Shown here: one piece after another, positions 43,921-54,558 of the stretch
Layout of the letters: each line of letters begins with the position of its first letter
How positions within the stretch are numbered: position 1 is the stretch's first letter
Source of the DNA: Rehmannia glutinosa
Taxonomy: Eukaryota; Streptophyta; Magnoliopsida; Lamiales; Orobanchaceae
Length of the DNA: 64,000 nt
Assembly (NCBI GenBank): GCA_016081115.2
Contig: JABTTQ020003419.1
Coordinates: 1 to 64,000 of the forward strand
Reading direction: 5' to 3'
The notes under the pieces: model-generated
What the model saw: only the letters and a program-made list of their open reading frames with translations
What the model was told of the DNA's origin: nothing
Databases searched by the model: none
Translations under genes and position numbers: made by a program

Positions 43921-43943
43921 TTAACTCGATTTCTTGTTCTTCT

Positions 43944-43970
<27 letters not shown>
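43944..43970. repeat. GA/CT microsatellite in the CCT gene 5' leader
   Basis: A run of GAGAGAGA (CT-rich on the coding strand) starts 24 bases upstream of the CCT start codon. A second GA run lies at about 44112-44135. Pyrimidine-rich leader sequence is common in plant 5' UTRs, but its effect here is unknown. Confidence 0.65.
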
Positions 43971-43974
<4 letters not shown>

Positions 43975-44380
43975 TAAAAAGAGTTTGTATTTAAGTGTAT
44001 ATCAGTGAATGTAGTGATAGAAGGAGAAGTGTTTTAATGGGAGAGGTCCTTTTAATAGGTGTCGAACAGAGGAAAAATACAGAGAACCAGCAACAAAAAC
44101 AGCCGTAATGGCAGAGAGAGAGAGAGAGAGAGAGGGTTGAAGGAATTTGGTTTTGGTTGGGTCTTGGGCTTGTATTACATTTAAGGAGATAGAATTTTGT
44201 GGCAGTAAAATAAAAAAAAGTAAAAGTATTTGCTACTTGCTAGGTAAACTTTAAGCATATTTGTTGTGCAAATAAAAATGTGGTTTTGTTAACCAAGGCT
44301 TAGGCCACCCGACCACCACAAATGATTTATGTTTTCTGTGGGGTGGAGATTGTGGGTTCAAATCCACACACCGTCGAAAA

Positions 44381-44552
44381 GCAACAACTTGTATGAAATG
44401 GTCTCATGGTCATTGTCCATAAGACGAATTCTATATGTAAATAAAATTTAAACCGAAACCCAAATCGGTGAAAAAAAACCATATTTTTTATGTATAATAG
44501 AATCCGTCTCACGAACTTAATCCATGAGACGGTCTCACATAAGACATTCTCC
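44381..44552. mobile_element. GAGACGGTCTC-ended insertion inside the SINE
   Basis: Absent from SINE copy 1 at the matching position. Bordered by CGTCGAAA and CATCGAAA; contains ATGGTCTCATGG near the left and CCATGAGACGGTCTCAC near the right. Confidence 0.45.
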
Positions 44553-44706
44553 CATCGAAATGCCTCGGGATATATGCGAGTTGTTGAGGGATCAATGGGA
44601 ACTCATACTGAACAACATTCGTGTGGGTTCGATTCGGGGGAGATCAACTATCATTAGATTTGGGGATCGAGCATACTTGTTCTCTTTACCTGGGAGGACC
44701 TGGATG

Positions 44707-45278
44707 TAGGGATGTAAAAGAATCAAATATTCTTTATTCGATTCGCGATTCGAATTTGAATATCAAGATTCGAATTCGGAAAATTTGAATAAGAATTCGA
44801 ATAAAAATATATTTTTCGATTCGTATTATTTTCGAATTCGAATTCGAATAACACAATATTTGATTCGAATATTCGAATCGAATATTCGAATAATATATAT
44901 TTATATTATATATTATTAATAAATACATAGATATATATTAGTATTGATATTATATATATATGTATATATATTTCATAATTCCTATGTTAAATTTATTACC
45001 CACTAGTACGTATTTGATAAATTTTTATTATTCAGATTTTAATTTATAGTATCAATTAGTCACAATTTAAAGAAAAAACTATATACAATAATTAAAAAAT
45101 ATTTGAATACGAATATTCGAATCGAATCGAATATTTTCGAATATATTGGTCGAATTGAATACGAATATATTTTCCAATCCGAATAATAAACGAATACGAA
45201 TACGAATATTCGAATATTAGTCGAATTCAAATCGAATACTATGAATATTCGATTCGATTCGATTCTTTTACAACCCTA
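44707..45278. mobile_element. hAT-like ATTCGAAT element inside the SINE
   Basis: 572 bp. Ends TAGGGATGTAAAAGAATC and GATTCTTTTACAACCCTA; flanks CCTGGATG and CCTAGATG (one mismatch, 8 bp). Interior arrays of ATATTCGAATCGAATATTCG words with an AT-rich centre. Confidence 0.7.
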
Positions 45279-45491
45279 CCTAGATGTACGTCAGCAGATC
45301 CCACCAGAACACTGGTCAATCCGTCCACATCCTGCGGTTTACCTTGGTGGCAACGATGATGGGTCAGAGCTGTTGTCCTCAGGCATAGTCAGACTTAAGC
45401 TTGAAAGCTAAGTTATTATAAAAAAAATGCGGCTTTGTTCGGTAATAATTTTCTTTTAGAAAAAAACAAACTTAATAATAACTTGTAAAAT

Positions 45492-46200
45492 GTGCGTATT
45501 AAAAACTACTTTTGTTGTGATACCCGTTATAGCATGGATTCTTATTTCACGCTTGTTCTGACATATATGAGCAATGGTCAAGTTATCACTCTCCAACAAG
45601 AGACGCCTCTTTCAAAACAAACCTATGAAATTGGGACAAAAATAGACTTGAACAAATGTGAGCCACCCAGTGCTACCAGAGCATATAGCTGGCTCTAACG
45701 AGCTACGGAGCTCATGGGGCTCTTCTTTTGTATTTGGCTCTAGATGCATTTGCTATCGATTGAGTAGCAGCCCACGCAGTAGCATCCTCTATCATAGTAC
45801 TCACTGCTTCTTGGGTGGTCTCGGTAACTCCTAGATGAGGTGGAGGTGGATCACGTCTCCGAGATTGTGGTGGTCGTTGTCCACTCTATTCTCATTATGG
45901 TCTTCTATGCGGGATGCATCACCTCTCCGAGGTTGTGGCGGTTGTTGATCCACTCTATTTTTATCGTACGAGATGCGCCTGTATACGAAATCTTCGACCC
46001 GCTATTGATCTAGTTTGCATCCTCAATGTGCAAAGAATATCTTCTCACATAATGTGTCTGCATTGGGGAAAGATACATCCACATCGATTGAGCATGTATG
46101 TGGATATTGGATCGTTACTTATAAGAAAATGTCAAGATCCTCTCCACCAAGAAACGTATTTTCCAGGACAAACCCATGAAGCTTAGTCCAAAATGAACAA
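45492..46200 (-). other. Possible transposon coding remnant of unknown family
   Basis: On the minus strand around 45720-45880 there is a moderately long open stretch reading RRRDPPPPHLGVTETTQEAV, then an Ala-rich part. No start, family motif or long frame supports a gene. It could be a gag-type fragment, but I do not recognise it. Confidence 0.25.
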
Positions 46201-46585
46201 TAAAATGGACAATACATATTGGGCAGACACGAGCCACACTGTGTCACATCATCCACGGGAAATATGCAACCAATGATCATTATCTATATAGTATGTATTC
46301 TTTATTTTATAAAATATTTTATTTTTTATTTCAATAACATCCGTTCACATCATTTACATCGATAAAGTTATTTTTTTACATTTGACGTGTTACAAAACAT
46401 TACAGACCTCTTTCAAAAAAAAAATTTACTAATGAAAATATGGCGGTGAAATCAGATTTCTGATTTCATACTACGATATTGCCTTTTGACATAGCAGCTA
46501 TAGCCTATATATGGAATGTTTGTGACAAATTTGTCAACCCCCTGCTAGTGTTTTAATTTGACTTGGTTTTTGATCTCAATAATAC

Positions 46586-46798
46586 CGAATGAGATCTTCT
46601 ATTCCAAAACCGTGTTTCATCTCTTATTTTAATCGTGTGGATGATTGACACGTGTATTACACTTACCATATTAGAACCTCACAATTTATGTTTGATTTAT
46701 GCTTGAAAATAAACATGGTGAGTGTAATAAACGTGGCAATCATCCACACAGTTGGAATAGGAGATGAAACACGGTTTTAGAATAGAAGATCCCATCTG
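46586..46798. mobile_element. Mutator-type MITE, copy 2
   Basis: 213 bp. Ends CGAATGAGATCTTCTATTCC and TAGAATAGAAGATCCCATCTG-type sequence; flanks CAATAATAC (46577-46585) and TAATAATAC (46799-46807), a 9-bp duplication with one mismatch. Same family as 38804-39010. Confidence 0.75.
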
Positions 46799-46807
46799 TA
46801 ATAATAC

Positions 46808-47327
46808 ATATCTAATTTGAATAGAAAAAATATTAAATAATGAAGATAAATAATTATTAAATACATCAAATCATTACTTGAATGACTCATTTTGATTTAT
46901 GTGCATAATTGGTAAAATTTTCTGAATTTAATATGATTGCACTCCTCATAGTCATAGATAATTTAATTGCAATGTAAAATTTGTTTGAATTATAGAATTT
47001 TAATAATAGGTTGTTTGATTTAGGATGGTGTCCCCAACATAGAATTTAAAGGTATTTTTAATCAATGAAATTTCATAGATCTTTAGAGAATTCTATGGAT
47101 TCCATTATGGATTCCATCGGATTTTAAGGAATTTTATTCTATGAAATTATGTAGATTTTAAAGGATTTTAGTAGAATTTGTTGGATTATCTAAAAAAATA
47201 TCATTAATGATTTTTTTATGAATCTAGTAGCATAACTTCATGATAAAAAAAAATTAAAAAGATATGTAAATATTCAAATAGTCAATAACAAAAACAATAT
47301 TTTCATAAACCTTACAAAGATAAAACG
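46808..47327. other. AT-rich intergenic DNA
   Basis: Contains several ATTCTATGGATTCC and GATTTTAAGGATTTT-like words, possibly an old element, without clear ends. No gene. Confidence 0.35.
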
Positions 47328-47610
47328 GATAATTACTAAAACACCCTAGTTTTTGGCTACTTATTAAAAAAAAATAACATATGTTTCAAAATTAGAAATA
47401 AATATAAAAACCTCAAGTTTGATTATGTATTAAATTCTAGGGTACAACTATAAATATTTTATAAATATAAGGGATTTTTACAGTATTTTTAGCTTATGAA
47501 GGAGAAAATGTAAGACAAAATCAAACATCAAGAGATTTTATGTAATTTTTAAAAATATCTAGGTTTTTTTTATAACTATCCCAAACCTCAATGTTTTTTT
47601 TAATTATCCC
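47328..47610. repeat. ATTACAAAA hairpin repeat, copy 26
   Basis: Starts GGATAATTACTAAAACACCC; ends TTTTTTTAATTATCCC. The last copy found; none is seen from here to 64 kb. Confidence 0.6.
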
Positions 47611-47993
47611 AAAATATAATTTTAAATGGTCAAAATATGAAATAGTTTTATAAGTAAGTATTAATAAAATAATATCTCAACCAACAACAATAACAATGAT
47701 GACCAAAATTAACCGGAAACATCAAAATAATGTTTCTATTAAGATGAATTAATGAAAATTTATCAACTAATGATTTCCGATAAAGTATTATTCTAACATT
47801 ATTTTTTTCTAATTTTTCTACTAATTTGTCTATAAAATTTAAAATATTAGCAATTGAAAAAAAAATGATAATAAACTATACATGATTATTCACAAAATTG
47901 GGTAGAACTTATGTTGAATATTGAGATTAGTAGACAACATGCAATGAAATGTACACGAGAGAAAAATATGTCACTTTTTCTTACCATAGACAA

Positions 47994-48049
<56 letters not shown>

Positions 48050-48400
48050 GGTGGAAAAGTGGAATTTGAATTCCAAGGGGGAGGTGAGAACTTATCCTTC
48101 ACAAATATAGCTTAGAATTCCACCAAATTCCACCCAAATCTATCTATAAACGAAATCCATGGAATTTATTGAACGTTTGAGAATGCTGATTTTCGTGTAA
48201 TATATTAAAATCCAATTTGAGGACATTAAGATTTAATTGATTCCATAAAAACCTAAATTGAAGACACTTAGAAAGCTATAAAATTTTAAATTACATTGAA
48301 TTTTATTATTGGGAACATCCCCACTTAACGTCTTAACGTATGATTCAAGCCAGCGCATTGGATTGAATGGGGCAAAATTAGAATTCATTATGAACAAGAT
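47611..48400. repeat. AT-rich intergenic DNA with an ATT microsatellite
   Basis: A run of about 17 TAT/ATT triplets lies at 47996-48048. The surrounding sequence is AT-rich with no gene. Confidence 0.6.
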
Positions 48401-49410
48401 ATCTTATTGCAAAGACGTTTTTTTTTCACTTTTTGAAACGTAAGAAATAATGAAATATAAACTATAAAAATGGGACAAACTTTTTTGTTCTTGAGTGCTA
48501 AAAGTGGGACAAACAATTTTTTTCATAAAAAACCAAACCCTATTCCCCTTTTCCCTCCCCCAGCCGCCCACCCCTCCCCCTCCCCCTCCCCCCCTCCCCT
48601 CTTCCTCTTGTTTTGGTTTCTACTCCACAATGGAAAATAGGAGGATGACCATGATTGCCATTTCAGGCTGATGTACGCCATGAAGGCCAGCGATGGCCGA
48701 AAATTTCGGGTTGCCGGCTGAAACCACCCGTATAATATTTTTCTTCTTTGTTTTAAGATCCGGGCTTTGGAAGTTTCTTCGTGGTGGCGGGCCAACTGGA
48801 TGATGGTGGCAGATTTGGGGGAGCGATGTTGTCGGGATGTGGATGTGGATTTGGGGGAGGGAGAAACCCTTTATCTCTTTGATTGTTAGGTTGTTGTTTA
48901 GTGTTTTGTTTTTTTGGTTTTGTGCTAGATTGTAGTTTTCTTATTTTGTTTGTGTATTTTTTGTTTGTCCCGGTTGATTTGCGAAACTCGTAGGCGGATC
49001 AGTTTTAGCTGTTCAGTAGTATGTAGTGGTAGCTCGTGCCCGGTTTCAATTTTTTTGATGTGTTACAGTCTCTTTTAAGGAGTGTTGAAGTCTCCCGGCG
49101 TGGAGTGGTTTAGTTTGGGGTGGGTAGTTTTTTAGTCCATGTTGTGAATCTGAATTGGTCTTACCAATTCTCCGCTTGGCTCTTAGTTAGTCTTGTCGAC
49201 TCTTAGCCCGTTGGCTACATTTGTAGTTATAATTTTAGTTTTTGAGTTGTTATTATAAAATACTATCGTTCGACAAAAAAAAAAGATATTTTTTTTTTTT
49301 ACTTTTTGAAACGTAAGAAATATAAACTATAAAAATGGGACAAACTTTTTTATTCTTGAGTGCTAAAAGTGGGACAAACAATTTTTTTCATAAAAATATA
49401 AATAGAACTT
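48400..49410 (+). mobile_element. A-tailed LINE-like insertion with about 110-bp flanking duplications
   Basis: The insert (about 48526-49288) begins with a C-rich stretch (CCCCTCCCCCTCCCC), has a G/T-rich body and ends TCGTTCGACAAAAAAAAAA. The sequence before it (about 48415-48525, CTTTTTGAAACGTAAGAAAT to TTTTTTTCATAAAAA) is repeated after it (about 49300-49405) with few changes. This matches target-primed insertion of a 5'-truncated LINE or another retroposed RNA, though the duplication is unusually long. No reverse transcriptase is encoded. Confidence 0.6.
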
Positions 49411-49581
49411 ATTCCCAAATTTCAAGATTATTGAAGTTTGATGAGTGCATTATTTTGCACTTTTCCTGTTCTTAGATGAGCCAAAATGAAAGTGACATGT
49501 TTTTTTCTTTTAGTAAGAGTTATAGGTGAGATGACATACGCACTTGAATAAGATTAAACTCGTGTCAATCACTTTATCAAC

Positions 49582-49860
49582 TAGGGATGACAAAATTAAG
49601 TTCGGCCTAATGTTTGTGTCATATTGGGCAATACTTTTTTAGGCCCAAAAAAATCGGATCTATTTAGCCCGTCCCAGATGATTTAATGGGCTAGGTTGGC
49701 TGACCTAAATTTTTTTATACATGAAGTGTATGCATGGATTGGACTGGACCAATCATTTATGTGGCTGACCATAGCGTGACAACTTGACTCGACCCAAAAT
49801 TTTGCAATAGCCAGATGACTCGGATCCAATTGAACACAGTCCTGCCCATTGTCAACTCTA
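49582..49860. mobile_element. hAT-like element
   Basis: Ends TAGGGATGACAAAATTAAG and CCATTGTCAACTCTA; flanks TTATCAAC and CTTTCAAC share 6 of 8 bases. Interior has CCCGTCCCAG and GGGCTAGGTTGGC words. Confidence 0.5.
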
Positions 49861-50356
49861 CTTTCAACACACCTCTCTGATCTCTCTACCAATAAAAAAT
49901 AAGATTGATCCCGAAAGTGACATTTCAAATAAAGGGGAAGTAGGGGATAATAGTCAATAGATGAGAGGACATACAGACTCGAATAAGATTAAAATCGGGT
50001 TAATCACCCTTTCAGCACAAGTCACTAATCTATATCACTAAGCATAACATTGATTCCAAAAGCGAAATTTCCAAATAAAGGGGAATAGTGTAAAAATGTA
50101 AAAGGGGCGTGATTGTCTCTTGTTTTCTTATCATGACAGATTATAAAATCTGTTTAACTTGTATCTTATAGTAAGGATTCCCTAATATAAAAGATTAAGC
50201 CACCAAAATTACTGACTCTGACATTTGATAAAAGTGATTAGTGAACTGCACGCGCTGAGTTGTTATCTGGTGCTTCGCGCGCATGAGGGAGTTGAAACGC
50301 CCGAATGTATCTAAACGGGGAAATGAGGTCAATGAGGGCCAGCTCCTAATTGGCGA

Positions 50357-51361
50357 TAGAGTTGTGCACGGGACTTAGAAATTATTGAAACCTAACCGAT
50401 ATCCAGATTGAAAGATCTCCGAACCAAAAATATCCGTTGACTTTTTGACTTTTCCGAACCGTACCGTACCGAAAATATTTATGGTACGGTTTTGGAGATT
50501 TTTGAAATACCCGTATCGAGAACTGTACCGAACTACTCCGGACCGATGACCCGAAGTTAGAACCGATTTTAAAGATTTTATATAAATACATATACATTAT
50601 TTCTATGTTGTTTTTATTTTGATATTGAATTAACTAAAAACTATTTGAAATTAAATTGATTATAAAGCATATTTCTTGAAAACCATAATGCTTCAACTAT
50701 TATGAATTTTAAAAAACTTTGATATTAATAATAGAGTATATCATTTGAAATTGAAATTAGTTAAAGGATTAGTAAATTACACTTAAAAGAGAAACAAATA
50801 ATAATACTATATTATAACAATATTAAAAAGATCATATTTTAATTTTTTTACCACATCACATAAAATTGTAAATATAATTTTATTGATTATGTTAAGTTGT
50901 TAACTATGAGACATTGAGATTATAAATTTATACAAGTTTTTATTTCATGTTAATTTATAAGAATTATTAGTTAATTATATATGTTCTATGTCAATAAAAG
51001 GACAATTGCCCAAATAATAGACTATTATTGTATTATATATGTTATTAAGTTTAGAATTTTGGATTGTTTTACCTATTATAGTTTTTGTTTTTGTTTTGAG
51101 ACTACTTAAAAAGAGACTACAACTCTAGAAGTATATCCGTTTGGTAATTTCTATATTGATTTTCTTTTTTATTTTATTTTTCCCAAATTTGTGTGTTTTA
51201 TTTATGGCTAATCTCTGTCTCGAACCGTACCGAAAGTTCGGGACGGAGACTTTTTTTATATGATTCAGTTCTGGAGATTTATTTTTAGAATCTCCGAACT
51301 TAGGGACGGTTCTGGAGATTTTCACAAATCTCCGAACCGTCCCGTACCGTGCACACCCCTA
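50357..51361. mobile_element. hAT-like CCGTACCG element, copy 1
   Basis: 1005 bp. Ends TAGAGTTGTGCACGGGAC and CCGTACCGTGCACACCCCTA; flanks ATTGGCGA and ATTGACGA (one mismatch). Arms contain CCGAACCGTACCG and GGTACGGTTTTGGAG words; the centre is AT-rich. Confidence 0.7.
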
Positions 51362-51426
51362 ATTGACGATACTAATGTGCGTTCTGATATGATTAGGTGG
51401 TCATATTTCTAACGATGACAAAAATT

Positions 51427-52507
51427 TAGGGTTGTGCACGAGACTTGGATATTACCGAAACCGAACTGATATTCAGACAAAAAGATCTCCCAACCAAAAA
51501 TATTCGTTGATTTATTGACTTTTCCTGAACAAACGATCAGATCGAAAATATTTATGGTACGATTCTGGAGATTTTTCAAATACCCGTACTGAGAACCGTA
51601 CCGAACCATACCGAACCACTCCAAACCGAGGACCCGAAGCTAGAACCGATTTTAAATTTTTTATATAAATACATATACATTATTTATATGTTGTTTTTAT
51701 TTTGATATTGAATTAACTACAAACTATTTAAAATTAAATTGTAAATAAAACATAATTCTAAAAAAATCATAATACTGCAACTATTATGAATTTTAAATTT
51801 TTTTGATATTAATAATAGAGTAAATAATTGAATTTAAAATTAGTTAAATGATTAGTAAATTCCACTTACAAGTTACAAGAGAAACAAGTAATAGTATCAT
51901 ATTATAACAATATAAAAAAATCATATTTTAATTTTTTGCCACATCACATAAATTATAATATAATTTTATTGATTACGTCAAGTTGTTAAGTATGACACAT
52001 TGAGATTATAAATTTATACAAGTTTTTATTTCATGTTAATTTATAAAAAAAATATTAGTTATTATACATGTTCTATGTTAATAGGAGGACAATTGTCAAA
52101 TAATAGACTATTATTGTATTACAGAGGTTATTAAGTTTAGAGTTTTGGATTGTGTTACTTATTAAAATTTTAGTTTTTATTTTGAGGTTACGCTAAAAAG
52201 AGTACTCTAGAAGTAAATCCATTTGGTGATTTTTATATTGAATTTTTTTCTTTTCTTCCCCCCCCCCAAAATTTGTATGCTTTATTTATGGGTAATCTCT
52301 GAATCTCCGTCCCGAACCGAACCGTACCGTTCCATCCCATTAGAACCGAATCTCCATCTTAAACCGTCCCGAACTTTCGGTACGGTTCGAGACGGAGATT
52401 TTTTTCTATGGTTCGGTTCTTGAGATCTATTTTCAGAATCTCCAAACTTCAGGACGGTTCTGGAGATTTCCAAATCTCTGAACCGTTCCGTACCATGCAC
52501 ACTCTTT
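51427..52507. mobile_element. hAT-like CCGTACCG element, copy 2
   Basis: Starts TAGGGTTGTGCACGAGAC and ends CCGTACCATGCACACTCT. The interior follows copy 1 closely, including the AT-rich centre (ATAAATACATATACATTATT). Flanks ACAAAAATT and GACAAAATA are similar but not exact. Confidence 0.65.
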
Positions 52508-53091
52508 GACAAAATACCCTTGGGAAATCATCCCCGTTGGTGCCCGAATAAAATGGGGCAAGAAATTCCCAGTTAATTCGGGGATGGGACGGAAATGAGA
52601 ATTTCCCAATTCTCTAGAAGTGAGGATGGGATGGGGATAGTTTTTATACCCCCCGTTCCATCCTCGACCCCGTTTAAATAAAACGGTGATCCCCGTCCTC
52701 ATCCTCATTCCTCAAATTTATATATTATATTTTTATATTATTAATATTACTTCTATTTATAATATTTTATTTTATTAATTATATAAATTAAACCCTTAAA
52801 TCTTTATAAGTTTACTTGTTCTCATTCTTTATTTTAGAAATTGAGAATTTATTTTATTTTATTTATTTTAGTTATTGGCTATTTTAAATAATTTATTTTT
52901 AAAAAAATATTAATAAATATAAATTTGGGAACCTGATTTCTCGTGGAGCCCCGTTCTCCGAACGAGGATTCTCCATCACCGTACCAAATACCAAAAATGG
53001 GGAATGATATGGGGATTGTATTTGGGATATGATTCTGGGACGGGGATGATATGTCCAATACCAGTCCTATTCCTGCTCATTGTCATCCCTA
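52508..53091. repeat. GGGGATGGG-rich hAT-like element, left end uncertain
   Basis: Right end GCTCATTGTCATCCCTA. Contains CGGGGATGGGACGG, GGGATGGGGATAG and CCCCGTTCCATCC words. It abuts the preceding element, so its left end is not resolved. Confidence 0.45.
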
Positions 53092-53243
53092 CATATTTCA
53101 ATTAACCATATTATAAATATAATTATATTATATATATAATTGTTTTTTCGCTTTTTCAAATATGGTTAATATTATAAAAATTTAACTTGCTCGTATCAAA
53201 GGGCAAGAGAGGAGTCGAGAATAAAAATAGGGTGGCCGACACA

Positions 53244-53881
53244 TGTTGAATTTTCCATCCCATGTGGGTGAATATATTTTTTTCTTTGGTAGGAACCAAA
53301 AACTTTTGAAAACGGAGAAAAGAAAAGCTATCCAATTTGAACAAGCAATTTGGCCTTAAAAAGGTGGTAGAAAGCTGTTGAACAATTTTGCTATAAATTT
53401 TGGCAGCTTGTTCATTCATTTGCCTATAAAAGGCACATCGGACGCGACGAGAACACACCAAAGCAATTAATAATTACTCGAATAAAGAAAAATAGAGTAG
53501 AGAGATTTCTATAAGTGTGTGTTTTGAATGAAGAAAAGGGAGAAAAATTAGTAGTAATTTTTCATTCTCACTCAAAATAACATTCATATTTTTTCGGGTA
53601 TTTTAAGTTGAGTGATCTAAGATAATTTGTGTATCCCCTATTTTTAGGGAGAAATATTGTAAGTTTACTATACATTTAGTGGAGGATTTGTCTGGACTAC
53701 GGTCTCGTGATTTTTCCCAATTTGGGTTTTCCACGTAAAAATTATTGTGTGCTATTTTTATCGTCTTGTACTATTATTTGATATTCTCGTTTTGGTTTCC
53801 ATTTTTAATCCAGCTAGGTGGGAAAATATTTTACTATTTTTGTTGTGCCGGTATCATTTATTTTGGCACTCTTTCCCAACA
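53244..53881 (+). mobile_element. Orphan Copia-type 5' LTR followed by a primer-binding site
   Basis: Starts TGTTGAATTTTCCATCCC and ends TTTCCCAACA. It has a TATA box (CTATAAAAGGC at about 53424). It is followed by AGTGGTATCAGATCC, which fits an initiator-Met tRNA primer-binding site. Only about 220 bases of internal sequence remain and no second LTR was found. Confidence 0.65.
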
Positions 53882-54103
53882 AGTGGTATCAGATCCACGT
53901 TGTTGTGGATTAAAAAATGGAGAAAAGGTGATACTGTCAAAAACCAAAAGATACAAGTGATGACGAGTGGAAAATCCTACACAGAAAAACTGTAGGATAT
54001 ATCCGACACTTTCTTGAGCATAACATTTTCCATCATTTTGCTAATGAGGAAAAGACTGATGTTCTTTTCAAAAAAAAAGAAAAGAAAAGGGAAAGACTGA
54101 TGT
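53882..54103 (+). mobile_element. Internal stub of the orphan Copia element
   Basis: Begins at the primer-binding site and continues as untranslated leader-like sequence; truncated before any recognisable gag. A purine-rich AAAAAAAAGAAAAGAAAAGG lies near its end. Confidence 0.5.
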
Positions 54104-54166
54104 TTAACTTGCTCGTATCAAAGGGCAAGGGAGGAGCTAGAAATAAAAATTTGGTGGGCGATACAC

Positions 54167-54558
54167 GAAAAATTATATAAATTATAAATAATTTTTTAAA
54201 AGTGTAATTTTTCTTTAAAAAAATATCTCGTATTCTTTTAAAAAAATTGGGGGTGTAGGGAAGGAGTGCCCCTGATCTGCGGCGAACGCAATATTTTAAC
54301 TTTTGAGGGGCGAAAAACTGATTGAGTATATAAATTTAAACAATGAAAAAAATACTCATATACTAACCATAATTATTTAATTTTTATTGTAAAAGACAAC
54401 TATTTGAAGTTTTTATCAATTTTTTTTTTTTTTTTTTGGGGTGCATTTATTTTAACTATAATTTTTTAAAACTTTTAGGGGGAATGAACTTTTGGAAAAT
54501 TTTGGGCGATATCCCCCACCCCTAAGGTCCCGCCACCGCCCGCCCTTGTCAAAGGGTG
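54167..54558. other. Spacer before the Copia element
   Basis: AT-rich with a T17 run at about 54421. Ends in GGGTG, the target site of the Copia insertion. It shares AGGGGCGAAAAAC- and CCCGCCACCGCCCGCC-type words with no feature I recognise. Confidence 0.35.

Larger units (their letters stand above)
44291..45425 (+). mobile_element. SINE-like element, copy 2, carrying two nested insertions
   Basis: Starts AACCAAGGCTTAGGCCACCC with a B-box-like GTGGGTTCAAATCC, and ends in an A run. Flanks AATGTGGTTTTGTT (44277-44290) and AATGCGGCTTTGTT (45426-45439) are a 14-base duplication with two differences. It is split by a roughly 175-bp insertion (about 44381-44552) and by a hAT-like element (44707-45278). 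Removing both leaves a body comparable to copy 1. Confidence 0.65.
53182..54166. repeat. Direct repeat bracketing the orphan LTR
   Basis: TTAACTTGCTCGTATCAAAG and about 40 following bases at 53182-53243 recur at 54104-54166 with a few differences. The first copy stops exactly at the TG that opens the Copia LTR. Confidence 0.6.

Noticed and set aside
44291..44365. Possible tRNA gene (A- and B-box-like sequence)
   Set aside because: No cloverleaf can be drawn; the promoter-like boxes fit a tRNA-derived SINE head.
48523..48795. Minus-strand 90-residue frame with a Gly-rich tail
   Set aside because: Lies in the C-rich start of an A-tailed insertion; no family similarity.
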